DNA of 64,000 nucleotides from BCD1 sp942492125. GTDB taxonomy: Bacteria; Bacteroidota; Bacteroidia; Chitinophagales; Saprospiraceae. The notes beneath the pieces were generated by a model. The model was given only the letters and a program-made list of their open reading frames with translations, was not told where the DNA came from and searched no databases. The stretch covers positions 1 to 64,000 of the forward strand of contig CALODM010000023.1 in the NCBI GenBank assembly GCA_942492125.1. Reading direction: 5' to 3'. Position numbers and translations under genes: made by a program. Every line of letters starts with the position of its first letter. Positions within the stretch are counted from its first letter, which is position 1. This document shows, one piece after another, positions 10,020-20,003 of the stretch.

Positions 10020-13000
10020 TTATCTGATCAATGTCGTTTCTCCCATTAATTCTGCGGTTTCCCTATCGTAAGGATATTCTACCACCATACTCCAAATGTA
10101 TACCCCGCCTTGCATGGGTTCGCCTTTAAAAGTACCATCCCATCCAATACCCGAATTAACCTCAAAATCATAATTTTCATACAACAACTCTCCCCACCGG
10201 TCATAGACCCGGAAAACTTTAACCATCGTTCCCGGTAAACCATGTACCTGCAACACATCATTGACCCCATCCAGGTTAGGCGAAAATCCGGTAGGCACCA
10301 GGGCAGATCGTGGTTTGGCCACCGTAATGGTTAAAAGGTCTGTATCCTCGCACCCATTTTCGTCTTCCCCGTATAATTCATATATCAGCGTGCTCTGCGG
10401 GAAGAATATCGGAGCAATACATTCAACACAACTCATTGTACTGTCGTAAGGCGGGTACCAAACGTACATCACCTCTCCTATGCCATTTTCTGAAGTTGCC
10501 TCAATCTGGATTTCGTCTCCCAGGTTAATGGTTACGTCCGGGCCGGCATCTACCATAAACTCCTCCGGCTCACTGATGGTAGCATCCGTAATGAACATAC
10601 AACCGTTAGCATCCTTCATGAAAACATTGTAATGCCCTGCAACAAGTCCGATTAGTGTCGAAGACCCAACATAATCGCTGTTATTCAAACTAAACTGATA
10701 AGGTGGTACGCCTCCCTGTGGCGTTGCAAAAATGGTCCCGTCCCGGTCTCCAAAGCAGGTTACATCTTCAACAGTGATATCTGCCACCAACGGATCCGGC
10801 TGCGTTACTTCTATGGGAAGTTGTAATACGCAATCACTTTCATCGGTGATGGTCACTTCATATATCCCGGCTGGTAATTGGTCAATGGCAGGGGTGTTTT
10901 CCTGGTTAGGCCAGGCATAAACATAACCCGGAGTACCTCCGGAGACATAGGTTTCAATAGCCCCATTTGCGTCCCCAAAACAATCATTGTCCACCGTGGT
11001 ATAGGTAATCTCAAGTTCTGCCGGATGGTCAATATTTACCGTTGCGCTGGCCATACAGTTATTTTCGTCAGTCAGGGTAACACCGTAAGTGCCAAAGGAA
11101 AGGTTTTCTGCAACCAGAGTTTGCTGGCTGCCCGCAAGGGCATCCCAAAGGATGGAAACATCTCCCTGGTTACCTGTGATATTAAAAATGGAAGCACTTC
11201 CATCTGCTGCATTATTACAATCGGCATCATCACCGACAACTTCAAAAAGCAGAGGATCAGGATCTGGAAGGAACCTGGATACAGTAACGAAACATCCATT
11301 GGCATCCTGAATGGTAACTTCATATTCGATACCTCCCAGTACATTTTCGGCAACCACGCCATTATCTCCATTACTCCAGTTGAACGTATAATAAGCCTCT
11401 TCCCCGTCCACTCCGGCACCTCCACCGAAGTTATTGACGCCCAGACTGCCATCAGGATAAGCATGGCAGGTAGGTTGACTGATAATAATATCTCCATAGA
11501 GGGGTTCAAGGTCAATTAAATCCATACTTGCCTCAGCAGTACAACCCTGTTCATCTGTAACCGTTACACCAATACTGCCGGGACTTAGATCCACCGCGGT
11601 TGAACCCTGCTGGTTATCGCTCCAAACAAAAGTATACCCCGGACCTGTACCCCCTGCTCCGACAGCCGTTGCTTCATTGTCGTTTTCTCCGTTACAACCG
11701 TTATAGGATTGATCCACCATAACGCTCACGGCGGTCGCAGGTTCACCAGTGGTTAAAGTAATGGATTCCATACAACCATTGACATCTGTAACTTCCACCT
11801 GATGCAATCCAGCATTCAGGTTATTGACGGTGGCGGTGGTTTCTCCGTTATTCCAAAGGTAATCATAAGGAGCTGTACCTCCCTGGGGCAGAACCGTTCC
11901 CGTACCATCCGAAAATCCAAAACAACTGGCATCCTCGCCATTTATGGAAAGGGTTAGTTCGTCCGGCTCATCAACCACTACCTCCACTTCCGTCATACAG
12001 AAAATATTGTCTGTAACCGTTACATGATAAGTACCTGCCGCAAGGAAAGAAGCTGTTTGCAGCACTTGCATATCAGCATCGTCCCAGGCGTAATAATACG
12101 GTTCATAACCGTTGGAGGGGTAAACGGTCACGGAACCAGTTTCTGTTCCAAAACAAGCTACGTCATTTATGACAACCGAATCGATCAGAATTTCATCACC
12201 AGGGCCACATTCACTATAGGTACAGGTGGTAGTTCCTGTTGCGATATCACACGTAATTCCTGTTCCAGAAGGATTTACCTGGATTTCCATGGTAACTTCA
12301 TCTCCGAAATTAAGTCCGGAAACGATGTAAGGATTATCCGTTATACCGGTTTGCCAGCCCGAAGGCATCCCATTAATTATGATATTTATATCATAGGAAG
12401 AAACTCCCGGATTTTCCGGCCAGGTAAAAGACATCTGCCCATTACCAATCGAAGCACAAGACACATCGGGAGCAGGTACTTCTGTAACCACATCCACCTG
12501 AATCGTATCAATATTGAGACAGCCATATTGATCTTCTGCTTCAACAATATAACTCGTTGAAGCGGAAGGATAGACCTCAGGATCAGGACAATCCGTGCAG
12601 GAAATATCAATACCCGGCGACCAATCATAGGTTATGGAGTTGGTCGAATTGAAGGTAATGGACCAGGAATTGAGAATGCCCATTTCATTAAAGCCGAACT
12701 GATCTCCGACCAGCAGCGTCCAGGTACCTGTCATATCAGCACCATTCAGCGTGGTCCAGCTGCCTTCGGGTTGAAAATCCCCGGTAAAAGGGGCTGAACC
12801 CGAATTGATAGGCGTTGCCGCAGATGGGGTAAAACATGTATTCGTATAATTATCGCCGCTTCCTCCATTACCGGTTGTTAACTCCAGTGTTTCTCCCGAA
12901 GGAGCTTGAAGGAAAACCTGCATATCTCCGTCATAATCCGTTTCCAGGTCGAAACAAACGGATTCTATTTGTTGGGTAGCATTGGCAATCACTGCGGGTG

Positions 13001-14846
13001 CCACACTATTAACATTTATGGTTGAATTATAAGGGTTGCTTGGCGGGTGATTGGAAAACCCAATTTCATAATAAGGTACGGACTCAAAAGTCACCTGGGT
13101 TTGCAGGTCCAGTGAACCACTCACATCAAACTGTACGGTATCGCCCTCACATATAACCACATCATTGGGAATGCTCACATTATCATCACAGTTATGACAA
13201 TCGGGATGGGTTGATGGTAAAACTTCGACAGAAAGCGGCACTTCGTAAGTACAACCAAAAGAGTCTTGCACAAAAAAGGTAAAGGCTGCTGTTCCTGCAT
13301 TTTGAGGTGCCGTGATAATTGAGTCCAATGGCGGCATATGTATCTGTTCAAAAATCTGCGGATTATAAGCCCAGCCAAAAGTGTCAATCCCTGGTGTATA
13401 GGTTTCAATTTCCGGGAACAAACTTTCGTCAAATTCCACACCCCAACAAAAAATATAACCATTGTCAGCCCCCCAAAGGTCTTCAACGGAAATCGACCAG
13501 TTCCCATTCAGCGGGCACCCCAACAAGTCTTCCAGATCATCAAAAGATTCATAATCCTGGGAGGGTAAGGTTCCTACTCCTGTTGCATTGGCATACTCTA
13601 TCCAGGTACCATTGGTGGAATTGGGCGTCCAGAAATAATCCCAACCTGTCCCCGGGGAAGGATTGGCTCCGGTATCTCCTTCAAAGGGAATGCCACAAAA
13701 TACTTCCCCGCCAAAATTGCCAGGGTGATCGTGCAGAATCACCTCCGTACCATCGGGGCAAGTGATAGATATTTCAAGGTCCCGCATCCAGGAGTGTTCC
13801 ATATTGACAAAAATACTGAGCAAATCATCTATATTGGTCAGAATGGCTCCCGGTGCAAATTGAGTATAATTTATGGTGGAAATATAAGCCACCCCTGTTC
13901 CGTCAGGCAGTGGCAGAGAATCACAAACCACCGGATCCTTCACAAAGGAACCTTCCGTAGGAATGGCAGAAACATTGTGTCCATTATAATGAACAGTATC
14001 TGCGGTACCGCCGAGGTTAATCGTATCCCCGACACAAATTGGATCAATGGTTTCCAGGCGAAAATCGGGCGTCGTCGAAACACGTATGCGCTGATTGATG
14101 GAATTCAAACTCCGGCAACCGAACTGGTCAATAATGGTCAACTGAACCGTAAACCCCTCTTCTGTATTATAAATATGACTGGCATTGGGCCCTACCGATG
14201 TGGCACCGTCACCAAAGTCCCAGTGGAATTCTGATGTAAAATCAGAATGTTGGTAGGCAACACCGTTTTGAGGATAAAGCCCCTGGGCAGAAAAATAAAC
14301 CCGCTCCCCCTGGCAAACATCCATGTATCCGGTATCAGCAGGCATGATGGCAGGTGTTGTGCTGGTCAATTCCGAAAAAATATTCTGACAAGCGGTTATA
14401 CAATTGATATCAGCACCCCAACCAGAAGACTCGCCCGCTCCATCAGAAGTAAACACAAGTGTCAGGCATCCACTGGGATTGGCAGCTGTGGCCTGGATGA
14501 TGAAGGAGTCCCCTTCAAAAATACTGGCGCAGGATAACTCAGGAGCTGTGGCATCAGTACCATCATAAAAACAAAGATCATCCCCCGCACCTAAATTCGG
14601 ATCGAGAAATATCAGCTGAATATGAGTTCCTGTACTACCATCTGAACACAGGGTCATGGTAATACTTTCATTGGGACCATAATTGCCATTGGCACCCCCG
14701 GAATCAAAAAAGATTCCGCCACAGGTATTAAGCGTTGTGTTTGACATGATCACATCCTGACCAGTCGCCCAAAAACCAGCAGTTAGAAAAATCAATACTA
14801 ATACGGGTGATACAACTGATTTAACACTGGATATTATTCTTTTCAT
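10020..14846 (-). CDS. giant SprB-repeat adhesin with gliding-motility C-terminal domain
   Basis: About 1608 residues, secreted. In order: signal peptide (1-31); a CUB-like domain (about 35-150, CGGIFFDSGGANGNYGPNES); a PKD domain (about 175-255, FHWDFGDGATSVGPNASHIY); two proprotein-convertase P-like domains (about 300-480 and 590-745, with GNWSISVEDLWG and GTWTLLVGDQFG); a fibronectin-III-like stretch (about 795-875); and seven SprB repeats (about 895-1430, each with CFG...G and YxVTVTDxxGC). An Ig-like segment follows, and the last 94 residues are a gliding-motility-associated domain (PTGFSPNLDGVNDV, VYDRWGELLYE, GWDGTFKGEPMQGGVYIW). Type IX secretion should export it and leave it on the surface. 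Relatives move cells over surfaces or bind substrates. The downstream PorP/SprF gene supports this. Confidence 0.93.
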   Translation of the reverse strand: MKRIISSVKSVVSPVLVLIFLTAGFWATGQDVIMSNTTLNTCGGIFFDSGGANGNYGPNESITMTLCSDGSTGTHIQLIFLDPNLGAGDDLCFYDGTDATAPELSCASIFEGDSFIIQATAANPSGCLTLVFTSDGAGESSGWGADINCITACQNIFSELTSTTPAIMPADTGYMDVCQGERVYFSAQGLYPQNGVAYQHSDFTSEFHWDFGDGATSVGPNASHIYNTEEGFTVQLTIIDQFGCRSLNSINQRIRVSTTPDFRLETIDPICVGDTINLGGTADTVHYNGHNVSAIPTEGSFVKDPVVCDSLPLPDGTGVAYISTINYTQFAPGAILTNIDDLLSIFVNMEHSWMRDLEISITCPDGTEVILHDHPGNFGGEVFCGIPFEGDTGANPSPGTGWDYFWTPNSTNGTWIEYANATGVGTLPSQDYESFDDLEDLLGCPLNGNWSISVEDLWGADNGYIFCWGVEFDESLFPEIETYTPGIDTFGWAYNPQIFEQIHMPPLDSIITAPQNAGTAAFTFFVQDSFGCTYEVPLSVEVLPSTHPDCHNCDDNVSIPNDVVICEGDTVQFDVSGSLDLQTQVTFESVPYYEIGFSNHPPSNPYNSTINVNSVAPAVIANATQQIESVCFDLETDYDGDMQVFLQAPSGETLELTTGNGGSGDNYTNTCFTPSAATPINSGSAPFTGDFQPEGSWTTLNGADMTGTWTLLVGDQFGFNEMGILNSWSITFNSTNSITYDWSPGIDISCTDCPDPEVYPSASTSYIVEAEDQYGCLNIDTIQVDVVTEVPAPDVSCASIGNGQMSFTWPENPGVSSYDINIIINGMPSGWQTGITDNPYIVSGLNFGDEVTMEIQVNPSGTGITCDIATGTTTCTYSECGPGDEILIDSVVINDVACFGTETGSVTVYPSNGYEPYYYAWDDADMQVLQTASFLAAGTYHVTVTDNIFCMTEVEVVVDEPDELTLSINGEDASCFGFSDGTGTVLPQGGTAPYDYLWNNGETTATVNNLNAGLHQVEVTDVNGCMESITLTTGEPATAVSVMVDQSYNGCNGENDNEATAVGAGGTGPGYTFVWSDNQQGSTAVDLSPGSIGVTVTDEQGCTAEASMDLIDLEPLYGDIIISQPTCHAYPDGSLGVNNFGGGAGVDGEEAYYTFNWSNGDNGVVAENVLGGIEYEVTIQDANGCFVTVSRFLPDPDPLLFEVVGDDADCNNAADGSASIFNITGNQGDVSILWDALAGSQQTLVAENLSFGTYGVTLTDENNCMASATVNIDHPAELEITYTTVDNDCFGDANGAIETYVSGGTPGYVYAWPNQENTPAIDQLPAGIYEVTITDESDCVLQLPIEVTQPDPLVADITVEDVTCFGDRDGTIFATPQGGVPPYQFSLNNSDYVGSSTLIGLVAGHYNVFMKDANGCMFITDATISEPEEFMVDAGPDVTINLGDEIQIEATSENGIGEVMYVWYPPYDSTMSCVECIAPIFFPQSTLIYELYGEDENGCEDTDLLTITVAKPRSALVPTGFSPNLDGVNDVLQVHGLPGTMVKVFRVYDRWGELLYENYDFEVNSGIGWDGTFKGEPMQGGVYIWSMVVEYPYDRETAELMGETTLIR

Positions 14847-14849
14847 CAA

Positions 14850-15251
14850 TACGGATGATTTTGGTATGTGATTATTTGTTGAAATTATTTACTCCAAAAA
14901 GATTTACTGCTACCCGTAACGGGCAGCTTAGGGTTAAAAAAGTCCATTTTAAAAGAGATTATGCATACTCCCGAATGCTGCTTTAGCAAATCAAATAAAC
15001 CATTTGAGAGATACTACACTTGTAATACTCTATTCGGAAGGGCGTATTGAAGGTAGTTTAAAGAAAATTTTTCATTTTCCTTTTTCGGAGATGTTCGAGG
15101 ATGTCCGAACAAATATAACGACAATGGATAAAGAAAACCAAAATAATTTCTCTATAAAAAAACCTACAAAACGAAAATATTTCTTTTAACCTGAAAAACT
15201 CCAAACAAAACTACCATTTTTGCATTTTTATCGGATACATTACAAACCAGT
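14850..15251. other. intergenic region between divergent genes
   Basis: About 400 AT-rich bases separate the adhesin (minus) from the Sua5 gene (plus), so both promoters must lie here. I see no exact TAnnTTTG box at proper spacing and no RNA or repeat. A plus-strand open frame at 15004-15189 has no coding character. Confidence 0.4.
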
Positions 15252-16208
15252 ATGATCGGAACGGATATTGACCAGGCAAAAGCATTGCTAAAATCGGGAG
15301 AAGTGGTAGGCATTCCAACAGAAACGGTTTACGGGCTTGCCGCCAATGCTTTGGACGAAAAGGCTGTCGCCAAAATATTTGCTGTTAAAAACCGGCCTTC
15401 TTTTGATCCCCTCATTGTTCATACGGCTGATGTGCGCGCCATTGCCGAATTTACCCGCCACCTTCCGGACAAGGCTAAAAAACTGGCGGATGCCTTTATG
15501 CCCGGTCCGCTGACACTTTTGTTACCAAAGAAAGACATTATTCCGGACATGGTGACCTCAGGATTGGAGCAGGTGGCTATCCGCATTCCCAACCATCCGG
15601 TTACACAACAACTGTTAAAAGAACTTTCATTCCCGCTGGCCGCCCCCAGTGCCAACCCTTTTGGATATATTAGCCCCACTACGGCTCAACATGTGGAGGA
15701 CCAGCTGGGTGACAAAGTAAAATACATACTCGACGGAGGCCCCTGTCATGTGGGGGTGGAAAGCACTATTTTGGGCTTTGAAGGTGAAGTGCCTGTTATT
15801 TACAGAAAAGGCGGACTGGCCATTGAGGCCATTGAAGAGCTCATCGGTCCGGTACAGGTTCGGGAACATTCCAGTTCCAATCCCCAAAGTCCGGGAATGC
15901 TCAAAAGCCATTACGCGCCGGGTTGTCCGGTAATTTTGGGAAATATTGACGAACTCATTAAAAAACACCAGGGGAAGCGCATCGGTGTAATATCGTTTAA
16001 AGATCAATTCACCACCATAAAACCGGAACTCAATATCGTATTATCAGAAAAAGGAGACTTTACCGAAGCGGCCCGTCATCTGTTCTCCGGTATGCGAAAG
16101 CTGGATAAACTTCAACCGGAAGTCATCCTGGCAGAGTTACTTCCAGAGGTGGGATTAGGCAGAGCGATCAATGATCGATTGAGGAGAGCAGCAACGGAGG
16201 CGGAGTGA
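15252..16208 (+). CDS. L-threonylcarbamoyladenylate synthase (Sua5/TsaC2)
   Basis: 318 residues, the two-domain Sua5 length. The YrdC-like catalytic domain (about 1-195) shows the family signatures GIPTETVYGLAANAL, KNRPSFDPLIVH, GPLTLLLPK, VAIRIPNHP and APSANPFGYISPTTA. A linker with SPGMLKSHYAPGCPV leads to the C-terminal Sua5 domain (about 215-318). The enzyme makes threonylcarbamoyl-AMP from threonine, bicarbonate and ATP, the first step of t6A37 tRNA modification, in the cytosol. The single-gene unit lies upstream of tRNA-Ser. Its partners TsaB, TsaD and TsaE are not in the window. Confidence 0.93.
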   Translation: MIGTDIDQAKALLKSGEVVGIPTETVYGLAANALDEKAVAKIFAVKNRPSFDPLIVHTADVRAIAEFTRHLPDKAKKLADAFMPGPLTLLLPKKDIIPDMVTSGLEQVAIRIPNHPVTQQLLKELSFPLAAPSANPFGYISPTTAQHVEDQLGDKVKYILDGGPCHVGVESTILGFEGEVPVIYRKGGLAIEAIEELIGPVQVREHSSSNPQSPGMLKSHYAPGCPVILGNIDELIKKHQGKRIGVISFKDQFTTIKPELNIVLSEKGDFTEAARHLFSGMRKLDKLQPEVILAELLPEVGLGRAINDRLRRAATEAE

Positions 16209-16611
16209 CGAATGACGGTGTACGGTGTACGACGGGTATCCCGGCCAGGTCAGGTTTATTCGACGGGTATTGAGCACCGGATCAGGTAAACTCATCAATG
16301 GTTTTAGACACGATTGGGTTAAAAAGCGGTCCGGAATATTGAGTGATGAACAAAGTGATTTGATGGGCGAGCCGGTTTTTCGGATAAAAAATATTTTATT
16401 CCGCAAACATCTCAACCATTGCGATACGGCTGACTGACGGCATAAGCAGGATCAAAGATTTTTAACGCTACAAGTGTAATTTATTCGACCAGCCGGCAAC
16501 TAAGTTTCATCAATTGCTGACTGCCTCAAAAAAACTCATTTTTTTTTCTGCAAACCTTTTATTTTATCAAAAAGCGATGTACTTTTGCAACCGCTTAAAA
16601 AGCACACTCCC
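16209..16611. other. intergenic spacer before tRNA-Ser
   Basis: About 400 bases without a gene. The first 40 hold short imperfect repeats of ACGGTGTACG type next to GACGGGTATY motifs, a kind of low-complexity spacer also seen after 22291. The open frames on both strands here have no coding character. The last 30 bases contain the tRNA promoter box. Confidence 0.4.
16580..16587 (+). promoter_or_regulatory. -7 promoter box of tRNA-Ser
   Basis: TACTTTTG matches the Bacteroidota consensus TAnnTTTG exactly and lies 25 bases upstream of the first tRNA base, as expected for a stable-RNA promoter. The -33 position is T-rich but lacks an exact TTTG. Confidence 0.5.
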
Positions 16612-16701
16612 GGAGGAGTGGCAGAGCGGTTGAATGCACCGGTCTTGAAAACCGGCATACGTGTGAGCGTATCGGGGGTTCGAATCCCTCCTCCTCCGCC
16701 A
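16612..16701 (+). tRNA. tRNA-Ser (anticodon UGA)
   Basis: The acceptor stem pairs GGAGGAG (16612-16618) with CTCCTCC (16691-16697), then discriminator G and an encoded CCA. The D-arm begins TGGCAGAGCGGTTGAATGCA. The anticodon stem CCGGT/ACCGG encloses CTTGAAA, giving anticodon TGA. A long variable arm (TACGTGTGAGCGTA) marks a class II tRNA, and the T-arm GGGGGTTCGAATCCCTC is canonical. All features fit serine tRNA reading UCA and, by wobble, other UCN codons. It is followed by an intrinsic terminator. Confidence 0.97.
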
Positions 16702-16715
16702 AAAAAATTCACTAT

Positions 16716-16743
16716 AAGCTATCCGTCAGGATAGCTTTTTTTA
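16716..16743 (+). terminator. intrinsic terminator of tRNA-Ser
   Basis: A 9-bp perfect stem (AAGCTATCC with GGATAGCTT), a GTCA loop and a following T-tract, starting 15 bases after the tRNA CCA end. Confidence 0.85.
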
Positions 16744-16857
16744 TTGGTGGAAAAAGCCATCAAGGCGGAGGTTTGAATTGATTTTTTCGGCAATAAAAAA
16801 TTAGCCGAAGGCGGTGGATCGGGATCTTTATTCCCAATCCTAAAAAATCAAAGGGAA

Positions 16858-18798
16858 CTATTCGCCACTATCCGTTTCGACATTCTTGACGGTCTCATCT
16901 AACCACTTATAGAATTCTCTTTGCCAGACCAGGCTGTTTTGAGGTAAAAGCACCCAGTGGTTTTCTTCCGGAAAAATTAAAAGCTTTGATTTTATGCCTT
17001 GCAATTGTGCAGCCTGAAAAGCTTCTAATCCTTGTCCTATAGGTACTCTAAAGTCTTTCCCTCCCTGTATAATCATGATCGGTGTATCCCATTTGTCAAC
17101 AAAATTCACCGGATTAAATTCGGAATAAGATCTTTGAGCAGCAGCGTTTTCTTTATCCCAATAAGGGCCGCCAATATCCCAATTCACAAAAAATAATTCT
17201 TCGGTGGTTCCATACATAGATCTCCAATTGAAAATGCCGTCGTGGGAAATAAATGACTTAAATCTGCCTTCATGTCTTGAAGCCAAATAAAAAACAGAAT
17301 ATCCTCCATAACTTGCTCCAATGCACCCCATTCTATCTTTATCCACATAGGACTCTTTGGCAACATCGTCAATTGCGGAAAGGTAATCCTTCATGTTTTG
17401 TCCACCATAATCTTTTGAGATTTGTTCATTCCATTCGACACCAAAACCAGGCATACCTCTTCTGCTGGGGGCCACGATGATATAACCATTTGCAGCCATA
17501 AGCTGAAAGTTCCATCTGAAAGAATAAAATTGAGACAAAGCACCCTGCGGGCCACCCTGACAATAAAGCAGGGCGGGGTATTTTTTGGTTGGATCAAAAT
17601 CCGGTGGAAAAATCACCCAGGTAAGCATATCTTTCCCATCCGTTGTTTTGACCATTCTCTTTTCTATCTTAGACATTTTGATGTCTTTATATATTTCATC
17701 ATTTCCTTCAGACAATTGTTTCATTTCACCAGTTCCGATATCCAGATTATATATCTCAGTGGCATGATTCATATCTCTTCTGTACACAATTAAATGATTC
17801 CCGCTTTGACCTATGATACCGTTTACATCAAATTGACCTTCAGAAATTTGTTTAGGCTTAGACTTGGTTTTGCTACCAGCCGGAACATCGATCTGGAAGA
17901 CATGGACAGTGCCACCAACTGGAGCGTTATAAAAAATTTTTGATCCATCTTCACTCCAAATAAACCCATTGACAGTACCATCCCAGTCTTTTGTAAGATT
18001 CACATCTCCCTCAGGTAACCTGACGATTATATCATTTTTATCAGATTCATAACCATCTCTTTCCATCTGTAACCAGGCGAGGATACCTGTGGAAGAAAAT
18101 GCAGGATGTGTATCATAACCTTTATTGTTTTCTGTAAGATTAGTGGTTGTTTTTGTTGCTAAGTTGTACTCATAGATATCTGAGTTAGTGCTGACAGCAT
18201 ATTCTGTGCCAGCCAGTTTTTTAGAGACGTATAACACTTTTTTAGAATCGGGACTCCATAAATAATCTTCGTCACCGCCAAATGGTTTCTGCGGACAATC
18301 AAATGGTTCTCCTTCCATCAAATCAATTCCACTATCCCGGGTATCGGTTGCAGATTGTAAAAATATATGGCTATAGGATCCATCTTCCCAGGTGTCCCAG
18401 TGCCTGTAGTTGAGTTGATCGTAGATGAGAACATTTGAATTGGGGGCATCACTATAGTGGTCAATGCCGCTTACTTGCTGAAGTTTCACTTCCTTAGCTG
18501 TTAATTTCCATTTTCCGTCCGGTGATATATTTTTATCTTTCACCAGCTGCCCGATTTCATCCAATGATTTCTGATCTCCACCCTTTACAGAGACTGAATA
18601 AATTTTACTTGAGCGTTCATTAGTTTTTAAATCAAAAGTTGATGTCTTGTAAATTACATGCTTGCCATCATTGCTCAGGCCCACAGCGGAAACTCTGTTT
18701 AATTCAATTAGCTGCTCCGGTGTCATTACTTTTGACTGGCTGATCCCAACAGTAATAATAAAGATGTAACATAGTGTCAATATCAAAATCTTTTTCAT
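16858..18798 (-). CDS. secreted S9 family prolyl oligopeptidase-like peptidase
   Basis: About 646 residues with signal peptide MKKILILTLCYIFIITVGIS. The N-terminal 380 residues form a WD-like/PD40 beta-propeller (repeated SPDGKW, WSPDSKKVLY, WSEDGSKIFY). The C-terminal alpha/beta-hydrolase domain has the nucleophile motif GASYGGYS (Ser about 498), acid QGGKDFRVP (Asp about 584) and EENHW (His about 616). YCQGGPQGALSQFYSFRWN is the typical S9C acylaminoacyl/dipeptidyl-peptidase oxyanion region. It should cleave short peptides in the periplasm. Internal ATG at 18798 is preferred over 18804 because MKK opens the signal peptide. The gene is monocistronic and convergent with tRNA-Ser. Confidence 0.92.
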   Translation of the reverse strand: MKKILILTLCYIFIITVGISQSKVMTPEQLIELNRVSAVGLSNDGKHVIYKTSTFDLKTNERSSKIYSVSVKGGDQKSLDEIGQLVKDKNISPDGKWKLTAKEVKLQQVSGIDHYSDAPNSNVLIYDQLNYRHWDTWEDGSYSHIFLQSATDTRDSGIDLMEGEPFDCPQKPFGGDEDYLWSPDSKKVLYVSKKLAGTEYAVSTNSDIYEYNLATKTTTNLTENNKGYDTHPAFSSTGILAWLQMERDGYESDKNDIIVRLPEGDVNLTKDWDGTVNGFIWSEDGSKIFYNAPVGGTVHVFQIDVPAGSKTKSKPKQISEGQFDVNGIIGQSGNHLIVYRRDMNHATEIYNLDIGTGEMKQLSEGNDEIYKDIKMSKIEKRMVKTTDGKDMLTWVIFPPDFDPTKKYPALLYCQGGPQGALSQFYSFRWNFQLMAANGYIIVAPSRRGMPGFGVEWNEQISKDYGGQNMKDYLSAIDDVAKESYVDKDRMGCIGASYGGYSVFYLASRHEGRFKSFISHDGIFNWRSMYGTTEELFFVNWDIGGPYWDKENAAAQRSYSEFNPVNFVDKWDTPIMIIQGGKDFRVPIGQGLEAFQAAQLQGIKSKLLIFPEENHWVLLPQNSLVWQREFYKWLDETVKNVETDSGE

Positions 18799-18804
18799 AA
18801 TCAA

Positions 18805-19118
18805 ATATTGTTGAAGTTTGGAGGTTGAAGTTAAGGAATATTCTCCTCAAGGCGACGCCTTTGCCAGACTTATACACAAAAAAGTGTTGCCTTGCGAAGC
18901 TAAAATATTTTCAAAAAAAAATGCCAATGGTTGAACAAAATCACAATTTAATAGTTTTACTATTACAGATAATATAAAAGCAATCAAATATTGTGCTTTG
19001 GAAAATTACCAATAGTTTTTAAAGGTTAAACTTTTGGTTTTTTATCCACTGATGGGTCAAATATCAATTGGTCTATCGTTTGAGAATAATAACATTCAAC
19101 CTTTGAAAAATCAATAAA
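18805..19118. other. intergenic region between divergent genes
   Basis: About 310 bases between the S9 peptidase (minus) and the carbonic anhydrase (plus). It holds one copy of a short dispersed repeat (listed separately at 18845). No clear promoter consensus was found on either strand. Confidence 0.4.
18845..18900. repeat. short dispersed repeat, copy 1 (CAAGGCGAC...GTTGCCTTG)
   Basis: The element begins CCTCAAGGCGAC and ends GTGTTGCCTTGCGAAGC, so its ends are imperfect inverted repeats (CAAGGC with GCCTTG). A second copy with the same boundaries lies at 20435-20493. It is intergenic and noncoding. Confidence 0.5.
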
Positions 19119-19880
19119 ATGAATAAACACAAATTCAAATTAAGTGCATTTATCCTGGCAGTTGTATTGCTCTCTGCCTGCACCAATGCCAACCAGCAAA
19201 TCGAGCAAAACGAGACAAATTCACCTCAGCAGCAACAAGAAGCGGTTGTTGGCCTGGTCGAAGATGTATTGACCAAAGCAGAACAGGATGCCCTCACTCC
19301 TGAAATGGTTATTCAATCTCTAAAGGAAGGCAATGAAAGGTTTATGAGAAACGACCTGACTGCGCGTGACCATTCTGCTCAGGTGCGCGAAAGCGTAAAA
19401 GCCCAGTTTCCAAAGGCAATTGTCCTTTCCTGTGTTGATAGTCGGGTACCTGTTGAAGATGTTTTTGACAGGGGAATCGGAGACGTTTTCGTGGCACGGG
19501 TCGCCGGAAATTTTGTCAATGAAGATATTTTGGGAAGCATGGAATTTGCCTGCAAAGTATCGGGGTCAAAATTGGTACTGGTCATGGGGCACGAACATTG
19601 TGGTGCCGTTAAATCTGCTATTGATGATGTAAAACTCGGGAATATTACACCAATGCTTGCCAAAATCAAGCCTGCAGTGGAATTGGTAGAATATTCAGGA
19701 GAACGGAATTCAAAAAATCAGGAATTTGTACACATGGTGAGCGAAAGCAACGTTCGAAACACCATTAACAAAATCCGAAATGAAAGCCCCATATTGAAAG
19801 CCATGGAAGATAGTGGTGAGATAAAAATTATCGGTGCCTTATATGATATGGACAATGGAAAGGTCCATTTTTTAGAATAA
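19119..19880 (+). CDS. lipoprotein beta-class carbonic anhydrase
   Basis: 253 residues. The N-terminus carries a lipoprotein signal with lipobox LLSAC (Cys about 21), then a 40-residue Gln/Asn-rich linker, so the enzyme is predicted to be membrane-tethered in the periplasm. The catalytic domain has the beta-CA zinc ligands and dyad: LSCVDSRVPVEDVFDRGIGD (Cys, Asp/Arg) and MGHEHCGAVKSA (His, Cys), plus FVARVAGNF. It interconverts CO2 and bicarbonate. Most beta-CAs are cytosolic, so the lipobox is notable. It could serve CO2/bicarbonate capture or pH balance, and may relate to formate oxidation to CO2 encoded later in the window; that link is inference. Confidence 0.92.
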   Translation: MNKHKFKLSAFILAVVLLSACTNANQQIEQNETNSPQQQQEAVVGLVEDVLTKAEQDALTPEMVIQSLKEGNERFMRNDLTARDHSAQVRESVKAQFPKAIVLSCVDSRVPVEDVFDRGIGDVFVARVAGNFVNEDILGSMEFACKVSGSKLVLVMGHEHCGAVKSAIDDVKLGNITPMLAKIKPAVELVEYSGERNSKNQEFVHMVSESNVRNTINKIRNESPILKAMEDSGEIKIIGALYDMDNGKVHFLE

Positions 19881-19966
19881 CATCCCCTGGGAAATGGCAA
19901 AAGCAGATTTTGCAGAAATCAATTTTGCCCGTTCCCCTTTCATAATTAGCTCCTTACCATGAGTCA

Positions 19967-20003
19967 TCCCAAATTTTGGCTTAGGCCAAAATTTGGGATT
20001 TTT
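19967..20003 (+). terminator. intrinsic terminator after carbonic anhydrase
   Basis: A perfect 14-bp stem (TCCCAAATTTTGGC with GCCAAAATTTGGGA), a TTAG loop and TTTTT directly after the stem. Confidence 0.85.
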
